Both the position numbers and the translations under genes were made by a program. 5,893 nt of DNA, taken from NCBI GenBank assembly GCA_003170375.1, contig PMZN01000148.1, positions 172-6,064 on the forward strand, written 5' to 3'. Each line of letters begins with the position of its first letter. Position 1 is the first letter of the stretch. A model generated the notes under the pieces. That model did not search any database and was not told the DNA's origin. It saw only the letters and a program-made list of their open reading frames with translations. This DNA comes from Acidimicrobiaceae bacterium. Lineage in GTDB: Bacteria; Actinomycetota; Acidimicrobiia; Acidimicrobiales; Bog-793. Of the stretch, positions 1 through 5,222 are shown piece by piece.

Positions 1-189
1 TATGCAGGACTGGACGACGAGGCGAGAGCCGGGCTCGCTGCTATTCTCGCCCGGCTGCGCGACGAGCGGGAGATGGCCACAGTGGTCGTCTCGCACGACC
101 TCGACAACGCGGAGCTGCTCGGTGATCGGTTGGTCACCCTCGAGGCCGGGCGTGTGGCGGGCGAGCGGAGCGCTTGGAGCGGGACGTGA
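1..189 (+). CDS. ABC transporter ATP-binding protein, C-terminal part (probable ECF-type EcfA/CbiO ATPase)
   Basis: This is the 3' end of an ATPase gene cut by the window start; 62 codons remain, read in frame 1 to the TGA at 187-189. The fragment opens with YAGLDDEARAGL, the D-loop that directly follows Walker B in ABC ATPases (usual form DEPxAGLD). It continues to VVVSHDLDNAELLGDRLVTL, which contains the switch (H-loop) histidine at fragment residue 32 and the usual helix after it. Walker A, Q-loop, signature motif and Walker B lie outside the window. These domains hydrolyse ATP on the cytoplasmic face to drive transport. The next gene overlaps by four bases and encodes an EcfT-like membrane partner, so this is most likely the ATPase of an energy-coupling-factor importer. 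The class is sure; the ECF assignment rests on the neighbour, and the substrate is unknown. Confidence 0.88.
   Translation, partial: YAGLDDEARAGLAAILARLRDEREMATVVVSHDLDNAELLGDRLVTLEAGRVAGERSAWSGT
176..189 (+). promoter_or_regulatory. Ribosome binding site and GTGA stop/start overlap between the ATPase and ecfT
   Basis: GGAG at 176-179 lies six bases before the GTG at 186-188, and that GTG shares bases with the TGA stop (187-189) of the ATPase. This is a classic translational-coupling arrangement. It favours the GTG over the in-frame TTG at 174, whose nearest GGAG (167-170) is only three bases away. The overlap suggests the two subunits are made together from one mRNA. Confidence 0.6.
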
Positions 190-1043
190 CGACGACCGGG
201 CCAGGGCGGGTAGGAGGACTTCTCGAGACCGCGGGGGAGCGCTCACGCAGGCGCGCCCGCAACTTGCAGCTCAACGAGATCCACGTCGTGCGGTTCGTGC
301 CCGGGACAAGCCCGCTCCACCGCATGTGGGCGGGGACCAAGCTCGTCGCGCTCGGGCTGCTCTCGATTGCTCTGCTTGTCTGGCCGTCATGGAAATCGAT
401 CGGCATCGTGGGCGCGCTGGTGCTCGTCGCGTTCCTGGCGGCGCGTCTGCCGCGGGGAATCAGCCCGAGGCTCCCGTGGTGGCTGGGCGGTGTCGTGGCG
501 GCCGGGGCAGTCCTCGCCCTCGTATCCGGCGGCCGGCCGGAAGCCCACCTCGGTTCGCTCAGGCTCGGCCTTGGAGGTCTTGGCAACTTCATGCGCTTTT
601 CGATGGTGGGGGTCGACGTGCTCGCGAGTGCCGCGCTGCTCGGTTGGACGACGCCTTTGGCCGACCTGTCGCCCGCTCTGGGGAGGCTGCTCGGCCCGTT
701 GCGCCACTTCCGCGTGCCCGTCGACGAGCTTGTCGGTGCGATAGCGCTCTCCATCAGATGCCTGCCGTTGCTGCTCGAAGAGGCGCGGGTGCTGCGGGCG
801 GCTCGCAGGGCTCGCCGGCCGGCCAGCCCTCGGTCGTTCAAGGAACTTGGCGACGAGTCCGTCGAAGTCGTTTTCGGGGCTCTCGCCAACGCGATCAGAC
901 GGGCACGGGAGATCGCCGAGGCGATCGAGGCGAGAGGCGGTGTGCCGACCGTTGCTCCTGAGACCCACCCGTTCGCACGGGTTGACGCGCTCGCCTTGGT
1001 GATAAGTGCAATGGCGGTCGCTGCCATGGCCGTTCTTCGCTGA
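186..1043 (+). CDS. ecfT: Energy-coupling factor transporter transmembrane protein EcfT (T component)
   Basis: EcfT couples ATP hydrolysis by the EcfA ATPases to movement of a substrate-specific S component in the cytoplasmic membrane. From the GTG start the product has 285 residues, close to the usual EcfT length. FVPGTSPLHR (residues 37-46) followed by a WAGTKL stretch is the typical N-terminal EcfT signature. Hydrophobic segments lie at about residues 53-66, 71-86, 98-114, 138-156, 182-197 and 266-284. The long cytoplasmic stretch between the last two carries the ATPase-coupling helices. The second Ala-Arg-Gly motif is intact (EAIEARGG, ARG at 249-251), while the first reads ARR at 209-211 in a very Arg-rich run. 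About 30 Arg-rich residues precede the signature; a start at GTG 288 would remove them but lacks a good ribosome binding site. A TTG start at 174 (289 residues) is the other option. No S component is adjacent, so the substrate (biotin, another vitamin, cobalt or nickel) cannot be told. Confidence 0.87.
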   Translation: MTTTGPGRVGGLLETAGERSRRRARNLQLNEIHVVRFVPGTSPLHRMWAGTKLVALGLLSIALLVWPSWKSIGIVGALVLVAFLAARLPRGISPRLPWWLGGVVAAGAVLALVSGGRPEAHLGSLRLGLGGLGNFMRFSMVGVDVLASAALLGWTTPLADLSPALGRLLGPLRHFRVPVDELVGAIALSIRCLPLLLEEARVLRAARRARRPASPRSFKELGDESVEVVFGALANAIRRAREIAEAIEARGGVPTVAPETHPFARVDALALVISAMAVAAMAVLR

Positions 1044-1055
1044 GGGCCCGGGCGG

Positions 1056-1079
1056 CGGCACCGTTCCGGCCGGTCGCCG
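1056..1079 (+). terminator. GC-rich hairpin after ecfT, possible terminator without a U tract
   Basis: CGGCACCG (1056-1063) pairs with CGGTCGCCG (1071-1079) over eight base pairs with one bulged C at 1075, closing a seven-base loop. It starts 12 bases after the ecfT stop. No run of T follows, so it is not a textbook intrinsic terminator. Its position between two apparent transcription units makes an end-of-transcript or processing role reasonable. The rest of the 95-base gap holds only the promoter candidate listed next. Confidence 0.35.
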
Positions 1080-1126
1080 AGTCTCCGGTCTAGGTCGAAC
1101 GGTGAATCCACGCGAGAGCCCGGTCG

Positions 1127-1139
1127 TAGACTTGTCACG
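1127..1139 (+). promoter_or_regulatory. Candidate -10 box (TAGACT) for a leaderless transcript starting at the GTG of the coiled-coil gene
   Basis: TAGACT at 1127-1132 fits the actinobacterial -10 consensus TANNNT. Its last T lies seven bases before the G at 1139, which is the first base of the GTG start codon. That is the spacing expected if transcription starts on the start codon. No Shine-Dalgarno-like sequence precedes the GTG, which fits a leaderless mRNA. No convincing -35 is seen: GTGAAT at 1102-1107 is a weak match with a 19-base spacer. Confidence 0.5.
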
Positions 1140-1423
1140 TGAAGCGCGACGAGGTGGAACGGCGCCTCTTGGAGGTCCACGCTCGTCTCGTGCGCGCCCG
1201 GCAAGAGCTGGCGGTCGCCGAAGAGCAGCTCGACGTTTTCCTCGAGACCGCGGACGAGGCCCGTATTCGGGCGCTTGTTTCCGAGACACCGCTGGCCGAC
1301 CGCGACTGGCAGGATGCTCAACGACACGCTGAGGCGATGATCCGTGGCCGTGACAGTGCCGGTGCCCGAGTAGCCGAGCTGGAGCGTGCGCAGGACGAGC
1401 TGCTTGCCAAGCTCGTAGTGTGA
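1139..1423 (+). CDS. Small coiled-coil protein of unknown function
   Basis: I do not recognise a family. The gene encodes 94 residues with GC-rich third codon positions and an ordinary high-GC codon pattern, which argues that it is real. The product is highly charged and almost wholly helical in character. Residues 1-40 form an Arg/Glu-rich heptad-like helix (KRDEVERRLLEVHARLVRAR and onward). A short break follows around SETPLADRDW (48-57), then a second amphipathic helix from about 58 to 91. This predicts a helical hairpin or coiled-coil dimer in the cytoplasm. There is no signal peptide, membrane segment, Cys/His metal site or known enzymatic motif. The start is GTG with no ribosome binding site but a -10 box at leaderless spacing. 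The response regulator gene begins 50 bases downstream, so the two may share a transcript; a functional link is only inferred. Confidence 0.72.
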   Translation: MKRDEVERRLLEVHARLVRARQELAVAEEQLDVFLETADEARIRALVSETPLADRDWQDAQRHAEAMIRGRDSAGARVAELERAQDELLAKLVV

Positions 1424-1458
1424 AGGGCAATCGGACGAAGCAAGAGGCGTGAGTCAAT

Positions 1459-1465
1459 AAAGGAG
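1459..1465 (+). promoter_or_regulatory. Strong Shine-Dalgarno sequence for the ANTAR regulator
   Basis: AAAGGAG lies eight bases before the TTG at 1474-1476. It is the best ribosome binding site in the window and fixes TTG as the start. I see no clear -10 box in the 50-base gap, so the gene is probably read through from the coiled-coil gene upstream. Confidence 0.75.
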
Positions 1466-1473
1466 CGGACCCG

Positions 1474-2070
1474 TTGGCCAGAACCGTCGTGATCGCTGAG
1501 GATGAGGCGATCGTTCGCCTCGACCTGCGCGAAATACTCGAAGAGCAGGGCTTCGACGTCGTCGGCGAGACTGGACGTGGCGACGAGGCCGTCGAGCTCG
1601 CGAGACAGCATCGGCCCGACCTCGTGATCCTCGACATCAAGATGCCGGGGCTCGACGGGTTGTCGGCGGCCAGCGAGATCAATGTCGACCGGGCTTCGGC
1701 CGTGCTCATCCTCACGGCGTTCAGCCAGCGCAACCTGATCGAGCAGGCGCGTGACGCCGGAGCACTCGCCTATCTGGTGAAGCCGTTCCAGCAGGACGAG
1801 TTGCTGCCGGCCATCGAGGTCGCTCTCGCCCGGTTCAACGAGATGCAGGCGCTCGAGGCGGAGAACGCCGCGCTGGCCGACGACAAGCGCAATCTCGAGC
1901 AGCAGCTGGCGACGCGTCGTTGGGTCGACCGGGCCAAAGGCAAGCTCATGGACGACCACGGGATGCGGGAGGCGGAGGCGTTCACGTTCGTTCAACAGAC
2001 CGCCATGAACCAACGGACGACGATGCGCGACATATCGGAGAAGATCGTCGAGGGCGAGATCGTCCCCTGA
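1474..2070 (+). CDS. pdtaR: Response regulator with ANTAR RNA-binding domain (PdtaR-like transcription antiterminator)
   Basis: This is a two-component response regulator of 198 residues, matching the roughly 200-residue PdtaR family. The receiver domain spans about residues 3-120: acidic pocket E9-D10, phosphoacceptor D54 in VILDIKMPG, switch T81 in LTAFS, and K103 in VKPF. A coiled-coil linker (about 121-148) leads to the ANTAR domain (about 135-195), with the hallmark RAKGKLM (153-159) and the conserved AMNQRTTMRDIS helix (177-188). ANTAR domains bind paired hairpins in nascent RNA and prevent termination when the receiver is phosphorylated. In mycobacteria the kinase PdtaS is encoded elsewhere; no kinase is seen here either. 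All catalytic residues are intact. The TTG start has a strong AAAGGAG. polA and rpsA downstream match the pdtaR, polA, rpsA order of M. tuberculosis, which supports the name. RNA targets cannot be inferred from this window. Confidence 0.92.
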   Translation: MARTVVIAEDEAIVRLDLREILEEQGFDVVGETGRGDEAVELARQHRPDLVILDIKMPGLDGLSAASEINVDRASAVLILTAFSQRNLIEQARDAGALAYLVKPFQQDELLPAIEVALARFNEMQALEAENAALADDKRNLEQQLATRRWVDRAKGKLMDDHGMREAEAFTFVQQTAMNQRTTMRDISEKIVEGEIVP

Positions 2071-2079
2071 CCCGTCACG

Positions 2080-2095
2080 GCCGGCTGCGCCCGGC
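2080..2095 (+). other. Small GC hairpin between pdtaR and polA
   Basis: GCCGG (2080-2084) and CCGGC (2091-2095) are inverted repeats around a six-base loop, CTGCGC, starting ten bases after the pdtaR stop. A G-T pair (2079 with 2096) could extend the stem. There is no T run, and the loop lacks the A1/G4 pattern of ANTAR target loops. It could be a weak transcript end or chance in GC-rich DNA. Confidence 0.25.
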
Positions 2096-2096
2096 T

Positions 2097-2110
2097 TAGC
2101 ATGCACGTAG
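2097..2110 (+). promoter_or_regulatory. Candidate -10 box (TAGCAT) at the polA start
   Basis: TAGCAT at 2097-2102 fits TANNNT and overlaps the upstream ATG (2101-2103). Its last T is eight bases before the in-frame GTG at 2110, close to the spacing of a leaderless start. No Shine-Dalgarno sequence precedes either codon. If this box works, the protein would begin at GTG 2110 (MARDLLLDGH) rather than at ATG 2101. No good -35 is visible, so this is tentative. Confidence 0.35.
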
Positions 2111-5040
2111 TGGCGCGCGACCTTCTTCTCGACGGCCACTCCCTTGCGTACAGGGCGTGGTTCGCCCTCCAGGAGGCGCAGTTGTCCACTGCGTCCGGCC
2201 AGGAGACCCAGGCCGTCTACGGCTTCGTCTCGATGCTCGCGAAGCTGCTCGAGGACCAGTCGCCCACCGGGATGGCGGTTGCGTTCGACCGGCGCGGACC
2301 GACGTTCCGTGATGCCCTCGCTGCGACCTACAAGGCGGGCCGGCCAGTGACACCTGAACCCCTTCTCGAGCAGATCGAGCTCATACGCAGGCTGGTCGAG
2401 ACCCTTGGGGTTCCCGCCGTCGATGCCGAGGGATACGAGGCCGATGACGTGATCGCAACGCTTGCCACGAGTCTGGCTGCCGAGGGCCACGAGATCGTGA
2501 TCGTGACCGGTGACCGAGACGCGTACCAGCTCGTGCGCGATCCCCTCGTGAAGGTTCTGTACAACCGCCGCGGCGTGACCGACTACGTGCTCTACGACGA
2601 AGCCGGGATCGAAGAGAGGACCGGCGTGCGGCCGGGACTGTACCCGTTCCTGGCTTCGTTGCGCGGTGATCCCTCCGACAACCTTCCGGGTGTTCCGGGG
2701 GTGGGGGAGAAGACCGCTGCCAAGCTCGTCAACACCTACGGCGACGTTGACACGCTCTACGCGCACCTGGACGATCAAACGCCGAAGCTCAAAGCCTCCC
2801 TTGCCGAACACGAAGCGCAGGTGCGGCTCAATCTGCAGATGACCCCGTTGGTTCGCGACGTGCCTCTCATGTGTGTGGCCGACGACCTCGTCCTCGGCCG
2901 TTCCAATCGCGAGGAGATGCGCAGCCTGTTCGAGCTGCTCGAGATCCGGGGCCCCCGCGATCGGATCTTCAAGCAACTCGATCGCCTGGAGCCGCTGGCC
3001 ACGGGGTCGTCGGGTGCTGGTGTCGACGCCTCCAGCGGCTCAGGTGCCACTTCCGCGCGTTCTCCCGAAACGGCCTCACGACCTGTTCGGATCGAGCCGC
3101 TCGAAGACCTCGAGGATGCCCGCACATGGCTCATGTTGCTGGCGGCATCGCCCGGCCCGATTGCCATAGAGGCGGTGTGGGCGGGCGCTGCAGGTCGATC
3201 GGCTGTAGAAGGTCTCGCTTTTGCGGCGCTCGAGGAGACGGGCGCGCCCCGCGGCGATGAGGCCGGGCCCGATGATCGAGCTGTGCCGGACGACCAGCCG
3301 CTTGTCGTGGGCTGGCTGGACGGTCGCCAGATCGCCGAGCCGGGCATCGTCGAAGCTCTCCAAATGGTGCTCGGCGCACGGGAGGACGGCACTCGGCGCA
3401 TCGTCGCTCACCGCGCGAAGGAGCTCATGCGCGCGCTCGAACCACTAGGAGTCGGTTTCACCGGTCTCGATCTCGACACCGCGGTCGCTGCCTACCTCCT
3501 CGATGCACGGGAGGGCCAAGCCTCGCTTTCGGGGCTGGCCAGTCTCGTGCCAACGCTCGGCTCCGGTGCAGGCCGCGAGCAACGCGGGCATGTCTCCGAG
3601 CAGCTCGGGTTCGACCTCGGGGATGAACGCCCGGCTGGCGACCAGGTGGGGGAGGCCGATGCCACACCGGCGGGCGCGGCACAGGCGGCGGAACAGGTGG
3701 CCATGCTTGGCCGGCTCGCTCCCGGGATCCGCCTAGCCCTGGAGGAGACCGGGGCAACTCGCCTCTACGAGGATGTCGAGCGTCCGCTGGTCCGCGTGCT
3801 CGCAAAGATGGAGCTCGCGGGGATCGCGGTCGACATCGACAAGCTGCGCGCCATCGGCGACGAGCTGACCTCGGAGGCACGAAGGCTGGAGGCCGAGGTC
3901 CAGCAGCTGGCCGGCGAGGAGTTCAATGTCAACTCCACTCCCCAGCTGCGGCGCATCCTGTTCGAAAAGCTCGAGCTCGTTCCACAGAAGCGTACGAAGA
4001 CCGGGTACTCCACCGACGCTCAGAGCCTGCTGCGTCTGCGCGACGCCCACCCGCTCGTGGACACCCTCCTTCGGTACCGGGAGGTCGAGAAACTGCGTTC
4101 CACCTACGGAGAGGGCCTGCTCGCTGAGGTCGCCCCCGACGGGCGCATTCACGCCTCGTTCAACCAGACCGTCGCCCGCACTGGACGGCTCTCGTCGGAC
4201 CAGCCGAACCTGCACAACATCCCGGTGCGCAGCCTCGTCGGTCGCCGCTTCCGCGAAGCTTTCGTGCCGAGCACCGGCTGCGAGCTGTTGGTCGCGGACT
4301 ACGACCAGATCGAGTTGCGTGTCATAGCCCACCTGGCCGACGATCCCGGCCTGGTCGAAGCGTTTCGCTCCGGGCTCGACATCCACAACACCACGGCGGC
4401 GAGGGTCTATGGAGTCGAACCTCTTGAGGTGACCCTGGCGATGCGTTCGAAGGCGAAGATGATCTCCTACGGCCTCGCGTACGGCATGGAGGCGTACGGG
4501 CTCTCCCAGCGCCTTGGCGTCGGGGTCGAGGAGGCAGCCGCGATTCTTGCGCAGTACTTCGCGGCGTTCCCGAACGTGAAGCAGTACATGGAGCGCTCGG
4601 TGGCCGAAGCCCGCGGGCGCGGTTACACCGAGACCCTGCTCGGTCGGCGTCGCTATCTGCCCGAGCTCGACTCGAGCAACTTCCGCGTACGCCAGGCGGC
4701 CGAGCGCCAAGCGATGAACGCAGGCATCCAGGGCCTGGCGGCGGACATTTTCAAAGTAGCGCTGGTGCGCCTCGACCAGGCGCTGGAAAGGCGCGGGCTC
4801 TCCAGCCGGATCGTGCTCCAGGTCCATGACGAGATCCTCGTCGAGGCGGTCGCCGGCGAGCGCGACGAGGCCCTTGCACTGACGGTCGAGACCATGGAGC
4901 ATGCCTTCGAACTGCGGGTTCCCATGGCAGTGCACGTGGCGATCGGAGACAGCTGGGCGGCCGGAAAAGAGCCTGCGATGGACTCGGGAGCCGACTTCGA
5001 CGCGGCCGATCCTCTCGAACAGGGCGAGCCGGCGATGTGA
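2101..5040 (+). CDS. polA: DNA polymerase I (5' nuclease, inactive proofreading-like domain, polymerase)
   Basis: Pol I removes RNA primers and fills gaps in lagging-strand synthesis and excision repair. Numbering is from ATG 2101 (979 residues; E. coli has 928).
5' nuclease, about 1-295: metal ligands look complete, with D11 (LLLDGHSLAYRA), D63 (AFDRRG), E113/D115/D116 (YEADDVIA), D138/D140 (TGDRD) and D190/D193 (GDPSDNLPGVPGVG, followed by the helix-hairpin-helix).
A Gly/Ser/Ala-rich linker (300-327) leads to a 3'-5' exonuclease-like domain (about 328-545). Its catalytic acids are not conserved (GPIAIEAVW replaces the DxE motif), so proofreading should be absent, as in Taq and other actinobacterial Pol I.
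Polymerase, about 555-953: motif A DYDQIELR with D733 and E738; O helix R782, K786, Y790, Y794; motif C QVHDE with D910.
An acidic tail of about 25 residues follows. Extra length lies in the linker, the exonuclease-like domain and the tail. An alternative GTG start at 2110 would remove three residues. Confidence 0.98.
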   Translation: MHVVARDLLLDGHSLAYRAWFALQEAQLSTASGQETQAVYGFVSMLAKLLEDQSPTGMAVAFDRRGPTFRDALAATYKAGRPVTPEPLLEQIELIRRLVETLGVPAVDAEGYEADDVIATLATSLAAEGHEIVIVTGDRDAYQLVRDPLVKVLYNRRGVTDYVLYDEAGIEERTGVRPGLYPFLASLRGDPSDNLPGVPGVGEKTAAKLVNTYGDVDTLYAHLDDQTPKLKASLAEHEAQVRLNLQMTPLVRDVPLMCVADDLVLGRSNREEMRSLFELLEIRGPRDRIFKQLDRLEPLATGSSGAGVDASSGSGATSARSPETASRPVRIEPLEDLEDARTWLMLLAASPGPIAIEAVWAGAAGRSAVEGLAFAALEETGAPRGDEAGPDDRAVPDDQPLVVGWLDGRQIAEPGIVEALQMVLGAREDGTRRIVAHRAKELMRALEPLGVGFTGLDLDTAVAAYLLDAREGQASLSGLASLVPTLGSGAGREQRGHVSEQLGFDLGDERPAGDQVGEADATPAGAAQAAEQVAMLGRLAPGIRLALEETGATRLYEDVERPLVRVLAKMELAGIAVDIDKLRAIGDELTSEARRLEAEVQQLAGEEFNVNSTPQLRRILFEKLELVPQKRTKTGYSTDAQSLLRLRDAHPLVDTLLRYREVEKLRSTYGEGLLAEVAPDGRIHASFNQTVARTGRLSSDQPNLHNIPVRSLVGRRFREAFVPSTGCELLVADYDQIELRVIAHLADDPGLVEAFRSGLDIHNTTAARVYGVEPLEVTLAMRSKAKMISYGLAYGMEAYGLSQRLGVGVEEAAAILAQYFAAFPNVKQYMERSVAEARGRGYTETLLGRRRYLPELDSSNFRVRQAAERQAMNAGIQGLAADIFKVALVRLDQALERRGLSSRIVLQVHDEILVEAVAGERDEALALTVETMEHAFELRVPMAVHVAIGDSWAAGKEPAMDSGADFDAADPLEQGEPAM

Positions 5041-5067
5041 CATTGTGGGCTTGGCCGAGCTGGCGGG

Positions 5068-5073
5068 TACCAT
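5068..5073 (+). promoter_or_regulatory. Candidate -10 box (TACCAT) for rpsA
   Basis: TACCAT fits TANNNT and lies 27 bases after the polA stop. TTGTGG at 5043-5048 could be a -35 but matches TTGACA at only three positions and leaves a long 19-base spacer. Transcription would start near 5080, giving a leader of about 140 bases before rpsA. A separate promoter is expected because S1 is needed in far larger amounts than Pol I. Confidence 0.3.
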
Positions 5074-5155
5074 TGTTGCGCGACCATTACGGCGGCAACC
5101 AAGTTCTGGTCGGCAGCGCACCAGCGAGCGCAGAAATCCGTGTCCAATCCCAATC

Positions 5156-5188
5156 GTCAGCGGTGGCCCAGCGCGGCCCGCCGCTGGT
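5156..5188 (+). promoter_or_regulatory. Strong hairpin in the rpsA leader
   Basis: CAGCGG (5158-5163) pairs with CCGCTG (5181-5186), and GGCC (5165-5168) pairs with GGCC (5175-5178). A T-G pair (5164 with 5180) and one bulged C (5179) lie between, and the hexaloop is CAGCGC (5169-5174). Further G-T pairs can extend the base to 5156-5188. The stem has about eleven pairs and is the most stable-looking structure in the window. It ends about 35 bases before the rpsA ATG and is not followed by a T tract, so a leader or translational-control role is more likely than termination. That role is inferred. Confidence 0.45.
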
Positions 5189-5222
5189 ATGACCTGTCCG
5201 AAAAGAGAGCGACCTACCTCCA

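Noticed and set aside
2..961. A 319-codon + strand frame overlapping the ATPase end and ecfT
   Set aside because: Its translation is a low-complexity Arg/Ala/Gly-rich shadow; the ATPase and EcfT frames carry the conserved motifs.
1006..1332. A 108-codon + strand frame bridging the ecfT end and the coiled-coil gene
   Set aside because: It is rich in Arg, Gly and Pro, lacks a ribosome binding site and overlaps both better-supported frames.
1318..2976. A 552-codon open frame on the - strand across the regulator and the front of polA
   Set aside because: It lies opposite two unmistakable genes whose conserved motifs are intact. Long antisense frames are expected in GC-rich coding DNA, and its translation (rich in Arg, His, Val, Gly) shows no recognisable domain.
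5037..5042. GTGACA as a -35 box for rpsA
   Set aside because: It matches TTGACA at five of six positions, but the only good -10 candidate (5068) is 25 bases away, and nothing resembling TANNNT lies at 16-19 bases.
5156..5188. The rpsA leader hairpin as the polA terminator or an ANTAR target
   Set aside because: No T run follows the stem, and the hexaloop CAGCGC lacks A at position 1 and G at position 4. A second paired hairpin of ANTAR type was not found.
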